Shown here in pieces: positions 15,943 through 24,012 of a DNA stretch of 49,507 bases. Below the pieces are notes generated by a model, which worked only from the letters and a program-made list of their open reading frames with translations, was not told the origin of the DNA and did no database searches. The stretch is from Chitinophagaceae bacterium (GTDB taxonomy: Bacteria; Bacteroidota; Bacteroidia; Chitinophagales; Chitinophagaceae), in contig CANGSR010000002.1 in NCBI GenBank assembly GCA_947456055.1, positions 1-49,507 of the forward strand. The letters are read 5' to 3'. Each line of letters begins with the position of its first letter. Position 1 is the first letter of the stretch. A program made the position numbers and the translations under genes.

Positions 15943-16438
15943 TATTATCTATTTCAGTCACCTCAATATCAAAAACAAGAATTGAATTTGGAGGAATCCC
16001 TTTCCCAGGGCTAGTTGCCCCATAGGCCATTGAAGATGGAACATAGATGGTTCCCTTACAGCCGGTATTAAACACTATTAGGGCATCATCCCAACCACTA
16101 ATTACCATCCCTGTTCCCAATCTAAATGTAAACGGGCCTACATGCTTATATTTCTCATCAACATTTGAATCAAATGTCTTACCATCCAGTATTTTGCCTG
16201 TATAGTTTACACTTATTTCCTGCCCCACCTGGGCATAGTCACCAGTACCTTTATGAGTAATAAGACAATAAACCCCATTCTGCGTTTTGATGGGCCTTAT
16301 CATGTTTTTATTGAAGTATGCCCATAACTCAGCATCATCTCGCTCAGCCCTTGTTTGGAACCTCCCTTGCGCAAAAGTGGTATTTGCTACCAGCAAATAC
16401 CACAGTACGAAAATCACATAAAATAATTTATTACCCAT
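15932..16438 (-). CDS. Secreted FKBP-type peptidyl-prolyl isomerase, single domain
   Basis: The 168-residue protein has a signal peptide (about 1-23, WYLLVANTTFA-Q), a short helix (ELWAYFNKNMIRPIKT) and one FKBP domain. Active-site residues of the family are present: NYTGKILDGKTFDSN, GMVISGWDDAL, SSMAYG and PPNSILVFDIEV. It should catalyse cis-trans isomerisation of X-Pro bonds in exported proteins. It is the most diverged FKBP of the operon: the shared TASGLYYVI block is here TQNGVYCLI. It lies 20 bases from the upstream FKBP and overlaps the M1 gene. Confidence 0.9.
   Translation of the reverse strand: MGNKLFYVIFVLWYLLVANTTFAQGRFQTRAERDDAELWAYFNKNMIRPIKTQNGVYCLITHKGTGDYAQVGQEISVNYTGKILDGKTFDSNVDEKYKHVGPFTFRLGTGMVISGWDDALIVFNTGCKGTIYVPSSMAYGATSPGKGIPPNSILVFDIEVTEIDNNEQ
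16377..16403. repeat. Perfect inverted repeat within the FKBP signal-peptide codons
   Basis: Twelve-base perfect arms (GTGGTATTTGCT and its complement) enclose the loop ACC. The block lies inside codons for WYLLVANTT of the secretion signal and is repeated with small changes at 15878-15904. In mRNA it would form a stable hairpin early in the coding region. Confidence 0.8.
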
Positions 16439-16458
16439 AAGAGTGAGTATATTGTAAC

Positions 16459-16944
16459 CTAGTTCCCAACAGATACCAATTCTACATCAAATACTAAAAT
16501 AGTATTTGGTGGAATAGGACCTCTGCCAGATGGACCATAAGCCAAATGAGATGGAATATACAAAGTTGCTTTTGTACCCGGATTCAACAACTCAATACCC
16601 TGGTCCCAACCGGTAATAACCATATGCTGACCTAATGTAAACTGTAATGGTGGCCTTAATGATGTCCAGTTTTCATCTACGTTTGAATCGAATTTTTTAC
16701 CATCCAGGAATTTACCGTAATAGTTCATGTTCACCATTTTACCAGCCTGAGCATTAGCTCCGGTGCCTTTTTTAGTGATTACATAATACAATCCCGAAGC
16801 TGTTCTGGTGGCCTTAATCTTATTCTTTTCGAAATATTTAGTCAGGATTGCATCATCAATAGTTTTTTGATCCTGTGCAAAACCAAGTGTGCTGGCGAAA
16901 ACACAACAAATCATTACAAACGCACCTATTAGATTCTTTATCAT
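16459..16944 (-). CDS. Secreted FKBP-type peptidyl-prolyl isomerase, single domain
   Basis: The 161-residue protein has a signal peptide (1-23, LGFA-Q), the operon-wide helix LTKYFEKNKIKATRTASGL and one FKBP domain. All recognisable pocket residues are kept: NYYGKFLDGKKFDSN, HMVITGWDQG, SHLAYGPSGRG and PPNTILVFDVEL. It is therefore expected to be an active periplasmic prolyl isomerase. It lies 27 bases after the triple-domain FKBP gene and 20 before the next one. Confidence 0.92.
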   Translation of the reverse strand: MIKNLIGAFVMICCVFASTLGFAQDQKTIDDAILTKYFEKNKIKATRTASGLYYVITKKGTGANAQAGKMVNMNYYGKFLDGKKFDSNVDENWTSLRPPLQFTLGQHMVITGWDQGIELLNPGTKATLYIPSHLAYGPSGRGPIPPNTILVFDVELVSVGN

Positions 16945-16971
16945 TTTCGTTTAGATTTTTTTTTGAAAAAA

Positions 16972-18306
16972 CTATTTATCAATGCTCAACATTTCAACAT
17001 CAAAAATCAGGTTTGCATTCTGCGGAATAGCAGGAGGATTACCTGACGGGCCATAAGCTAAACCAGAAGGTATATACAACGTACATTTAGCACCCATATT
17101 TAACAACTGAATTCCCTCATCCCAGCCCTTAATAACCTGGCCTACACCCAGATTAAAGGAAAATGGAGAAACATGGCCCTTAGAAGGATCCGTATTGCTA
17201 TCAAATACATTACCATCAAGCGTTTTGCCAGTATAGTTTACTGTCACCTTCTTGCCTGGCTTTGCCATTGGGCCTAATCCTTTCTGGCTAATGACATAAT
17301 ATAACCCTGAAGCTGTTTTGGTAGCAACAATGCTATGCGCAACAAAATAATCTTGCAGGATTTTATCATCTTTCGCACTCTGGTCTGCCGGAGATTCAAT
17401 ACTCAATGCCTCAACATCAAATACTAAAATTGAATTAGCAGGTATACCTTTCTGGTCTTGCGGACCATATGCAAGGGTAGATGGTATGTAGAAAATAGCT
17501 TTAGAGCCCTTCTTCATAAACTGTAATCCTTCATCCCAACCACGGATTCCCTTACCAACTGTAAACGGATAAGGCTGAACATGCTTGAAAGCAGAATCGG
17601 TATTTGAATCAAAAGTATTACCATCCAGTATTTTACCAGTATAATTTGCAGTAACCAGTTCGCCTTTCTTAGCTGTTGGGCCTTCACCATCTTTCACAAT
17701 TGTGTAGTAAAGACCAGAAGCTGTTTTTGTAGGATTGATGTTATGTTTTTTGAAATAATCTTTCAACAACACTTCGTCAATTGCCATTTGCCTGGCTGCC
17801 TTTTCATCAGCATCCTTTTTGAACTGCTCTTCCGACATTACCGAAACCATGCTTACATTATACTCGATCATCTGGCCTGGGTGAACCCATGGCGGCATCT
17901 GGGCACCAGTTGCCTTCATTGAGTCAACCGAGAACATAAACACTGCACTATCACCAGCTACCATCTCCATAAAACCTTCAGTAAGGTCTCCCCTTTGCTT
18001 CGGTGGGGCAATAGTGAATAGTACAGGTTTGTTATTATACATTTTCCTTGAATCAAACACCGAACTATCACCAATATGAATATGAATATTCATTTCGATA
18101 TGGTCTTTCAATTGTGGTTTGCGGGTTCCAGTACCATGCTTGATATTCTTATAATCAAGACCACCAGCAAGTTTCTTAAAACCAGTTGGCTTTTTCTCAG
18201 TAGAAGATGCTGGCTTTTTTGCCTTTTTGTCCTGCGCACTGGCCGATTGGGTCAATGCACTAAGGCCAAATGCTAGTATAGCTATAAACAGACCTATCCT
18301 TTTCAT
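16972..18306 (-). CDS. Triple FKBP-domain secreted prolyl isomerase
   Basis: The 444-residue protein has a signal peptide (1-24, ASA-Q), a Lys-rich linker and three consecutive FKBP-like units: about 45-170, 185-310 and 320-444. Units 2 and 3 begin with the LxDYF...TKTASGLYY block and retain the FDSN, IRGWDEG or VIKGWDEG, AYGP and NSILVFDVE pocket motifs. Unit 1 keeps the fold outline (HGTGTRKPQLKDHIEMNIH, VFDSR) but lacks the GWD and AYG residues, so it is probably a non-catalytic chaperone-like module. Proteins of this architecture resemble multidomain periplasmic foldases. Second FKBP gene of the operon. Confidence 0.9.
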   Translation of the reverse strand: MKRIGLFIAILAFGLSALTQSASAQDKKAKKPASSTEKKPTGFKKLAGGLDYKNIKHGTGTRKPQLKDHIEMNIHIHIGDSSVFDSRKMYNNKPVLFTIAPPKQRGDLTEGFMEMVAGDSAVFMFSVDSMKATGAQMPPWVHPGQMIEYNVSMVSVMSEEQFKKDADEKAARQMAIDEVLLKDYFKKHNINPTKTASGLYYTIVKDGEGPTAKKGELVTANYTGKILDGNTFDSNTDSAFKHVQPYPFTVGKGIRGWDEGLQFMKKGSKAIFYIPSTLAYGPQDQKGIPANSILVFDVEALSIESPADQSAKDDKILQDYFVAHSIVATKTASGLYYVISQKGLGPMAKPGKKVTVNYTGKTLDGNVFDSNTDPSKGHVSPFSFNLGVGQVIKGWDEGIQLLNMGAKCTLYIPSGLAYGPSGNPPAIPQNANLIFDVEMLSIDK

Positions 18307-18360
18307 TCTTTAGTGTTTAATATTTAGGTTTTACCGTTTAGGTTGATTTGTCAAATACAA

Positions 18361-19383
18361 TTATTGCTGAGGCTGTTGACCCTGGCCTTGTGGACCATTT
18401 GGCATTGGCCTTTCTGGCATAGCCTTGATATCAACAACTTCTACATTAAATACTAAAACTGAATTTGGTGCAATATCCGGACTAGGACTCTGTGTACCAT
18501 AAGCTAATGGAGAAGGAATGTAAAGTGTTGCTTTAGCACCCTTGTTCAATAGAGCAATACCTTCATCCCAACCTTTGATAACCTGGCCCTGGCCAAGACC
18601 AAAGGAGAATGGTTCTTTATGGCCGCCTTTATCAAGAAGGTTACCAGATTCGTCCATATTAGCATCAAACTGCTTGCCTTCAAGTGTTTTACCAATATAC
18701 TTCATGCTCACCATTTGGCCAGCATGTGCATTAGCACCACTACCTGGCTTGTTGATTACATAGTATAATCCGGATGCTGTTTTAGTAGCTTTGATATTGT
18801 TTTTTGCGAAGTAATCCTGTAGTGCCTTATCGTCAATAGGCATTTGGGCTGCAGCCTTATCTTCCATTTCTTTCTGCATCTGCGCACGCTTAGCTTCCAT
18901 GTCTTTCTGGGCTTGCTCCTTAGATTTGATAGAAATGATTGATAAAAGAACCTTTATCTTATTACCCGATTTCAACCATGGTGGTAATTGTTTCTGGTTT
19001 GGTTGTGTTTTCTTGATGTTTTCGATCAATGTATCGCATGAAATTGATACTTCAGCACTATCACCTGCAGCTAGGAAAGGTATTACAGCCTGCCACATAC
19101 CATTACCCTGTACTTCTTCAACTGGAATAGCAGGAGTAATGCCTGGAGACATTTTCCTTGAATCACCTAAAGTATCAGCTGGTTTGCCTGCCATTGTATC
19201 TACAGTGGCTAATATTTGAAACTCAACTACATCACCTATTTTGGCAAGAGGTCCTTCTTTGTGCCTGAGAACCTTGTAATCTACACCTTTTACATGTTTA
19301 AGATCACTACCTTTTGTTCCGCAACCGGTATTGCTAAGTAATGCTACGCCTAGTGCGGCGATTGGTAAAATCCTCTTTATCAT
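18361..19383 (-). CDS. Two-domain FKBP lipoprotein
   Basis: The 340-residue protein has a lipobox leader (ALLSNTGC, Cys about 21). A degenerate FKBP-like unit follows (about 28-155), then a charged coiled stretch (KSKEQAQKDMEAKRAQMQKE, about 155-187), a canonical FKBP domain (about 190-318: FDANMDES, VIKGWDEG, PLAYGTQ, NSVLVFNVEVV) and a Gln/Pro-rich tail. The plan recalls FkpA/Mip foldases, in which a helix links a dimer or chaperone module to the isomerase. It is the first FKBP of the operon and the only lipid-anchored one, 162 bases downstream of nrnA. Confidence 0.9.
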   Translation of the reverse strand: MIKRILPIAALGVALLSNTGCGTKGSDLKHVKGVDYKVLRHKEGPLAKIGDVVEFQILATVDTMAGKPADTLGDSRKMSPGITPAIPVEEVQGNGMWQAVIPFLAAGDSAEVSISCDTLIENIKKTQPNQKQLPPWLKSGNKIKVLLSIISIKSKEQAQKDMEAKRAQMQKEMEDKAAAQMPIDDKALQDYFAKNNIKATKTASGLYYVINKPGSGANAHAGQMVSMKYIGKTLEGKQFDANMDESGNLLDKGGHKEPFSFGLGQGQVIKGWDEGIALLNKGAKATLYIPSPLAYGTQSPSPDIAPNSVLVFNVEVVDIKAMPERPMPNGPQGQGQQPQQ

Positions 19384-19545
19384 TTTTGTCGATTTATTTA
19401 TTCAGTTTAATTTTTGTTTGTATTTTTGATTTCTACTACTCGTTTTATATTATTTATCAATATCTTAAACCTGTAATCACCAATTATTGGGCTTTTCAAG
19501 AAATTTTGAGCGGCCAAATTACTTTAATAATCTTAAATTATAGGC

Positions 19546-20544
19546 TTATTTGGGGTGAATATCCGACAAAATTTTCTTAAAATAAACAATTGTATCCATA
19601 AAATTCGATTTTGTCCTGCCGCCTGATGCATTAAAATGGCCTCCCCCATCAAAATAATTGCGGGCAAATGCACTTACATCAAAACTTCCCTTACTACGGA
19701 ACGACATTTTCACTTCATCGCTGCGCTCTGTTATTAGTGTTGCAAATTTAATACCTGTAATACTCAATGGGTAATTAACCAGGCCTTCGGTATCGCCCGA
19801 CTGAATATTAAACAGATTCATATCCTTACGAGATAAAGTAATAAGGGCCGAATTATACTTCCTCATAATCTCCATCTTATCTATAAGCACATAACCCAGG
19901 AAACGCATCCTGTTCTCAGTCCAAGCATCATATACCTCTTCGTGTATCTTGGTATGGTCCAGTCCCAGGCTCTTCAAATAGGCGGCCATATAATGAGCAC
20001 CTGCCGTTGTAATCGGGAACTTAAAGGAACCTGTATCGGTCATTAAGCCGGTATACAGGCAAGCAGCCATATCAAGATCTAGTAATAATTGGTCACCACA
20101 AAGTAGGATAAAGTCATATACCATTTCGCAGGTACTGCTTTTTTCAGGCAAGCTCATTCCGTAATCCCAATAAGGCTTAGGAAATAAGTGGTGGTCTATT
20201 AATATTTTTGGTTGGGTAGCCTCAGCTAAAGGTTGCTCAAGTGTTTTCGTGCGGCTATAATCATTAAAATCGAGGCAGAAAATAAGATCGGCTTCTTTCA
20301 ATGCTTCCAAAGAAGCAGTAGCTTGTTCCTCGTAATTGAGCATAACAGATACACCGGGCATCCATTCCAAAAACTCAGGGATTTCTCCTGGTGAAACCGG
20401 AGTAACATGATGGCCCTTCTTGGTAAGGTAATGATAAAGCCCTAACATGCTACCTATTGCATCACCATCAGGCTTGTGATGGGTAGTGATAAATATTTTC
20501 TTTGGTGAGTGCAGTAAAGGAAAAGCGTCTTGAATCGGGCGCAT
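19546..20544 (-). CDS. nrnA: Bifunctional oligoribonuclease / PAP phosphatase, DHH family
   Basis: The 332-residue DHH/DHHA1 protein degrades short RNA oligomers (nanoRNAs) and dephosphorylates 3'-phosphoadenosine-5'-phosphate. Metal-binding motifs are visible: THHKPDGDAIGS (21-32), LDFND, IDHHLFP and MTDTGSFKF in the DHH domain, then the C-terminal GGGHFNASGG of DHHA1. Full length with intact motifs. It lies at the head of the FKBP operon and is divergent from ndk; a nrnA-FKBP-ndk neighbourhood is common in Bacteroidota. A promoter and a leader hairpin lie just upstream. Confidence 0.9.
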   Translation of the reverse strand: MRPIQDAFPLLHSPKKIFITTHHKPDGDAIGSMLGLYHYLTKKGHHVTPVSPGEIPEFLEWMPGVSVMLNYEEQATASLEALKEADLIFCLDFNDYSRTKTLEQPLAEATQPKILIDHHLFPKPYWDYGMSLPEKSSTCEMVYDFILLCGDQLLLDLDMAACLYTGLMTDTGSFKFPITTAGAHYMAAYLKSLGLDHTKIHEEVYDAWTENRMRFLGYVLIDKMEIMRKYNSALITLSRKDMNLFNIQSGDTEGLVNYPLSITGIKFATLITERSDEVKMSFRSKGSFDVSAFARNYFDGGGHFNASGGRTKSNFMDTIVYFKKILSDIHPK

Positions 20545-20555
20545 GAGCTAAATAA

Positions 20556-20577
20556 TCCCAAGCCCGCCGGGACGGGA
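20556..20577 (-). promoter_or_regulatory. Leader hairpin upstream of nrnA
   Basis: A C/G-rich nested palindrome (CCC-GCC-GGG inside TCCC...GGGA) lies 12-33 bases upstream of the nrnA start, downstream of the proposed promoter. It stands out against AT-rich surroundings. In the mRNA it would form a short stable stem close to the initiation region. A regulatory role is inference. Confidence 0.4.
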
Positions 20578-20595
20578 ATTTTTCATTTGGGAGCG

Positions 20596-20622
20596 CAAAG
20601 ATAGGAATATTTCAATATTCAA
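20596..20622 (-). promoter_or_regulatory. nrnA: Bacteroidota-type promoter of the nrnA-FKBP operon
   Basis: On the minus strand TATCTTTG (20596-20603) is preceded, 16 bases upstream, by TTG within TTTTG (20620-20624). The -7 box is an exact TAnnTTTG match and the spacing is one short of the usual range. The nrnA start at 20544 is 51 bases downstream. Confidence 0.5.
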
Positions 20623-20825
20623 AAGTTAAAATTAATTTATGATAATTGGCACAAAATTGCGCTAGACACAACCCTCGGGAGTGAATAATCCCTAAAATGC
20701 CCACCAACTTGTCTTAATTTTAACTCAAAAGAAGCTCAATCAACTTATTTAAACATAACTTAATTCATTCTTTTTTAACTTTTAGGCGCAGATTTTTAAC
20801 TTACCTTGCAGCAAAATTAAAATAT

Positions 20826-21242
20826 ATGTCGAATCGTACTTTCACGATGATTAAACCAGATGCAGTAAAAGCTGGTAATATTGGTAATATCCTTCAGATG
20901 ATTAATGCTGGTGGATTTCGTATTGTTGCTATGAAATACCTTCAGATCAGCAAACAACAGGCTGAAAAATTCTATGAAGTTCATGCTGCACGCCCATTCT
21001 ATGGCGAATTGACTGAATTCATGAGTAGTGGCCCTATCGTAGCTGCAATCCTTGAAAAAGAAAATGCAGTAGCTGACTTCCGCAAACTGATTGGTGCTAC
21101 CAACCCAGCCCAGGCAGAAGAAGGTACCATCCGTAAAAAATATGCTGCTTCAATAGGCGAAAACGCAGTTCATGGTTCTGACAGCGATGAAAACGCTGCA
21201 ATAGAAGGTAATTTCTTCTTCAATGGCCTTGAGCGTTTCTAA
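20826..21242 (+). CDS. ndk: Nucleoside-diphosphate kinase
   Basis: The 138-residue enzyme moves the gamma-phosphate from a nucleoside triphosphate to a nucleoside diphosphate through a phospho-histidine. The catalytic His is H116 in [15 protein letters not shown]. Other family marks are [16 protein letters not shown] at the N-terminus, [18 protein letters not shown] and the [17 protein letters not shown] segment. Length and residues are typical. It is divergent from nrnA, with a TACCTTG near-match to a promoter -7 box before an A-rich leader, and ends in the hairpin at 21273-21308. Confidence 0.96.
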   Translation: MSNRTFTMIKPDAVKAGNIGNILQMINAGGFRIVAMKYLQISKQQAEKFYEVHAARPFYGELTEFMSSGPIVAAILEKENAVADFRKLIGATNPAQAEEGTIRKKYAASIGENAVHGSDSDENAAIEGNFFFNGLERF

Positions 21243-21272
21243 ATTATAACCTCAAATCTATTTATTAGTATT

Positions 21273-21308
21273 AGCCCCTAGCCATATGGCTGGGGGCTTT
21301 TCTTTTTG
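21273..21308 (+). terminator. ndk: Rho-independent terminator of ndk
   Basis: Twelve-base arms (AGCCCCTAGCCA paired with TGGCTGGGGGCT, one G-U pair) around the loop TA are followed by TTTCTTTTT. A classical terminator 31 bases after the ndk stop. Confidence 0.85.
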
Positions 21309-21361
21309 TGGAAATGCCAGTACATTATAAAATGGTATTCATTCCTAAAAGATATAGGGGA

Positions 21362-21478
21362 TTGTCCCAGCGGGACAACCGGTTTGTAGAAAAATCACAA
21401 AGTAAGGCTATATGTCCCGGAGGGACTACAGGTTTGTAGTAATTTATTAGCCCAAAAGTTATCTGTCCCTGAGGGACA
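21362..21478. repeat. Dispersed hairpin repeat, locus 2 (three units)
   Basis: Three hairpins stand at regular steps of 50-51 bases: TTGTCCC-AGC-GGGACAA (21362-21378), GTCCC-GGA-GGGAC (21414-21426) and TGTCCC-TGA-GGGACA (21464-21478 region). The first two are followed by GGTTTGTAG and an A-rich tail. Loops are always three bases and vary while stems are kept. Locus 3 (23056-23119) and locus 1 (5325-5394) share the layout. Confidence 0.75.
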
Positions 21479-21592
21479 ACGAGTATCTATTCGTTGCTAA
21501 TCAAATTTGCTACAAGAAAGGATTGTTAGTGAAAACACCAATAGTGGCGATACTTGTACAACTTTTTAAAGCTTAAATAAAAGAACATTTAA

Positions 21593-21970
21593 CTATTCAA
21601 ATGGGGTAAGCTCATCCCTTATTTGATATGAAAAATAACCCCTATTTCTATATATAAGAAGGTAGTTTTGGTTGTTTTTAACATAAAAAGCAGATTCAAA
21701 GACTTTTTTGCCTTTTCCTACTATTTTTATAATGTTCTTGCATTTACTCGATGTTATATGAATGTCATATTTAGAAAATACAGAACCTAGTGACTTATCT
21801 GTAATAAAAACACCATCTTTTCTTACTAATTTGCCATTAAAATAAACTGAAAAAGTGTCATTAAAATCAGACATGAAAATGACTCTTATATTATAAGAAG
21901 TCACTTTTTTTTGACCAAAAATGGAATTTGAAATAAGGATTGTGCAAAATAACAAAAAGATACTCTTCAT
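21593..21970 (-). CDS. Small secreted hypothetical protein
   Basis: The 125-residue protein has a signal peptide (1-19, SIFG-Q) and a beta-rich mature part (VTSYNIRVIFMSDFNDTFSV, YLLIYRNRGYFSYQ). No family is recognised. Its DNA is clearly more AT-rich than that of the neighbouring genes, with many AAA, AAT, TTT and ATA codons. This and its position between repeat-rich gaps hint at a recently acquired or fast-evolving gene. It stands alone on its transcript. Confidence 0.6.
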   Translation of the reverse strand: MKSIFLLFCTILISNSIFGQKKVTSYNIRVIFMSDFNDTFSVYFNGKLVRKDGVFITDKSLGSVFSKYDIHITSSKCKNIIKIVGKGKKVFESAFYVKNNQNYLLIYRNRGYFSYQIRDELTPFE

Positions 21971-22143
21971 ATTTCCACCAATGTTAGAGATTTTTCGACG
22001 TAGTTGGTATTTTCATTAACAACAATCGAGGTTAGCCAAAAACGATGTGCCTGTGCGAGCTAAAACGATGTGCTAAACGAAAGGCTTGTCTATAAAAAAA
22101 ATAAAAGCCGAGCAATGTAAAATCCCCCAATTTCAATATCCTC

Positions 22144-22863
22144 CTAATCAATCGCAAACCTTGCCCTCACCCCATAAATGAATTTAATCTTCTTAAATTC
22201 AAATGCCTCATCATCAGCAGCCTTATCATAGGCTTTCTTCAAAAGACCCTGTGGATATGCATCACCTGCCCCACGGGTATAATTACTATTCACATTCCGC
22301 ATTTCCAGTTCTTCTACAAACACAGGTTTGCCCGATTTCTGGTGAATAGCTTCAAGCATGTACGCAGCTTTTTCCTTCGCTTGTGTCATTGCCTCAATCA
22401 GCAATTGCTTCTTCAATTCTTCCTTTTTCGAATATTCAACCTTCGTAATAGTTGCCCCGCTTATTTTCAAACTCTCCAAACCATCCAGCACCTTTCCGGC
22501 CATTTCAGCGGTTTTTACTTTAACCTCATAAACCTTCCGTGCCATCACATCCTTTCTAAACATCCTGGTAGCCCTATACCTTTCATCAGCCGCACCAAGA
22601 GCAATATCAGCAATAGACAATCCACAAGATTTTAGCTTGTCCACCATTTCCTTTTCCTGTGCTTCAATAGAAATCTTTTCCTTCCCTTCAAAACGTTCTA
22701 CTATCGTAATATCAATATAAATTTCATCAGGCACCACCTCCCTCTCAGCGGTAGCATCTACACTTATATAAGGCAATGTTGATACAGGAGCTGTAGTATT
22801 ATTTTGCTGCGCATATCCACCTGTAGCAAAAAGGAAAATTGAAAGAAAAAGCAAGTACCGCAT
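22144..22863 (-). CDS. SIMPL-domain (DUF541) periplasmic protein
   Basis: The 239-residue protein has a signal peptide (1-18, GYA-Q) and a SIMPL domain starting at PYISVDATAEREVVPDEIYIDITI, with the usual beta strand, long helix and MTQAKEKAAYMLEAI helix, and ending in a FKKIKFIYGVRARFAI strand. Family members are periplasmic or membrane-associated proteins linked to stress tolerance, of unknown biochemical action. The gene is single. Upstream DNA (22864-22950) shows no clear promoter. Identification is firm at the family level. Confidence 0.85.
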   Translation of the reverse strand: MRYLLFLSIFLFATGGYAQQNNTTAPVSTLPYISVDATAEREVVPDEIYIDITIVERFEGKEKISIEAQEKEMVDKLKSCGLSIADIALGAADERYRATRMFRKDVMARKVYEVKVKTAEMAGKVLDGLESLKISGATITKVEYSKKEELKKQLLIEAMTQAKEKAAYMLEAIHQKSGKPVFVEELEMRNVNSNYTRGAGDAYPQGLLKKAYDKAADDEAFEFKKIKFIYGVRARFAID

Positions 22864-23055
22864 ATTGTTTCTGTATTTAGGACAATTAGAATGGAATGGA
22901 TTGAATTAAATGAAACGCAGTACAGATTTTATTATTGTAGAAAGCTGAATTAATCAAAAGATACAAATACCCTATGTTTCCACATTTTCCCAAAACCCAT
23001 CTTCATATAAATAAATCTTCCAAACTGTGTGCCACTTTGAAAGATTTGTGCAGCT

Positions 23056-23119
23056 GTCCCGGAGGGACTACCGGTTTGTAGTAAAATATACCAAAATAAG
23101 GACTTTGTCCCAGAGGGAA
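23056..23119. repeat. Dispersed hairpin repeat, locus 3 (two units)
   Basis: GTCCC-GGA-GGGAC (23056-23068) followed by TACCGGTTTGTAGTAAAA, and a second, partly decayed hairpin GTCCC-AGA-GGGAA starting at 23107, 51 bases on, followed by TACCGGTCTGTA. This is the same family as 21362-21478. It lies in the 297-base gap between the SIMPL gene and the stop of modC; nothing else is recognised in that gap. Confidence 0.75.
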
Positions 23120-23160
23120 TACCGGTCTGTATTTTCATATTCCTCAGAAAATCAGCTAAA

Positions 23161-24012
23161 TCAAAGTTCAAAACTATTAACGCCCACCTTACCCCCCACC
23201 CTATACTTCCCTATCTCCTCCCTGGGTACTTTCAACTCAAATACCTGATTCAATATAGAAAGTGATACCAAAAATCCCATACCCATTTCCACCACAGATA
23301 CTACCTCTCCAATGAAATTAAACCCTGCCTCATTTCCTGATGTAGGAAATAATATTACAGGTTTACCACTACTTTTTATCCTTCCTTCTTCCAGAACAAA
23401 AACCTTATCCGATAGTTTTATAATCTCATCCTTATCGTGGCTTACCAATATGGTGGTTAGCTTATATGCTTTATGGATATCGAGGATATGGTCTTGTAGT
23501 TTCAACCTCATTTCTGTATCCAGGGCTGATAATGGCTCATCGAGTAGAAGTATTTTGGGCTTCCTAACCAAGGCTCTTGCGAGGGCTACCCTTTGTTGCT
23601 GCCCGCCTGACAAATTATGAGGATATCGGGTTTGTAGTTGCTCCAAATCCATCAATGCCAATAATTCATCAATATCATTTTCAGCTTGTCCCTTTTGTAA
23701 GGCATAGGCCAAATTACCCCTAACGGTCATATTGGGGAATAAGGCATAATGCTGGAACACAAAGCCAATGTTTCGCTTTTGTGGCGGTAAGTTAATCTTC
23801 TTACCAGTATCTAACCATGTTTCATCGCCTATTTTGATACAGCCCTTTTCAGGTATTAATAATCCTGCAAGAATTCTAAGTATTGTAGTTTTACCCGCCC
23901 CCGAAACACCATAAATTGTTACCAACTCTCCCTTATTAATATGGCATTCTACGTCGAGCATCATTTGCCCAGCCGCAGATTGTAATTGCTTATTAATATG
24001 GAATGAAATCAT
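23161..24012 (-). CDS. modC: Molybdate ABC transporter ATP-binding protein
   Basis: The 283-residue ATPase energises molybdate (possibly tungstate) import. It has Walker A GVSGAGKTT (35-43), Q-loop FVFQHYALFP, signature LSGGQQQRVALARAL (134-148), Walker B ILLLDEPLSALD (154-165) and the switch His in VSHDKDE. A short C-terminal extension (about 215-283) is smaller than a complete ModC TOBE/MOP domain and may be a single MOP-like module. Its start overlaps the modB stop by four bases (ATGA), which implies translational coupling. Order modA-modB-modC on the minus strand. Confidence 0.9.
   Translation of the reverse strand: MISFHINKQLQSAAGQMMLDVECHINKGELVTIYGVSGAGKTTILRILAGLLIPEKGCIKIGDETWLDTGKKINLPPQKRNIGFVFQHYALFPNMTVRGNLAYALQKGQAENDIDELLALMDLEQLQTRYPHNLSGGQQQRVALARALVRKPKILLLDEPLSALDTEMRLKLQDHILDIHKAYKLTTILVSHDKDEIIKLSDKVFVLEEGRIKSSGKPVILFPTSGNEAGFNFIGEVVSVVEMGMGFLVSLSILNQVFELKVPREEIGKYRVGGKVGVNSFEL

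Larger units (their letters stand above)
21243..21592. other. Intergenic region with terminator and hairpin repeats
   Basis: No gene is seen. The region holds the ndk terminator (21273-21308) and three units of the dispersed hairpin family (21362-21478). Bases 21490-21592 are AT-rich with no recognisable feature. Confidence 0.65.

Noticed and set aside
21362-21478. CRISPR-like array of palindromic repeats
   Set aside because: Only the hairpin and about 15 following bases are shared, the sequence between is partly related as well, copy numbers are two or three, and no cas genes are present.
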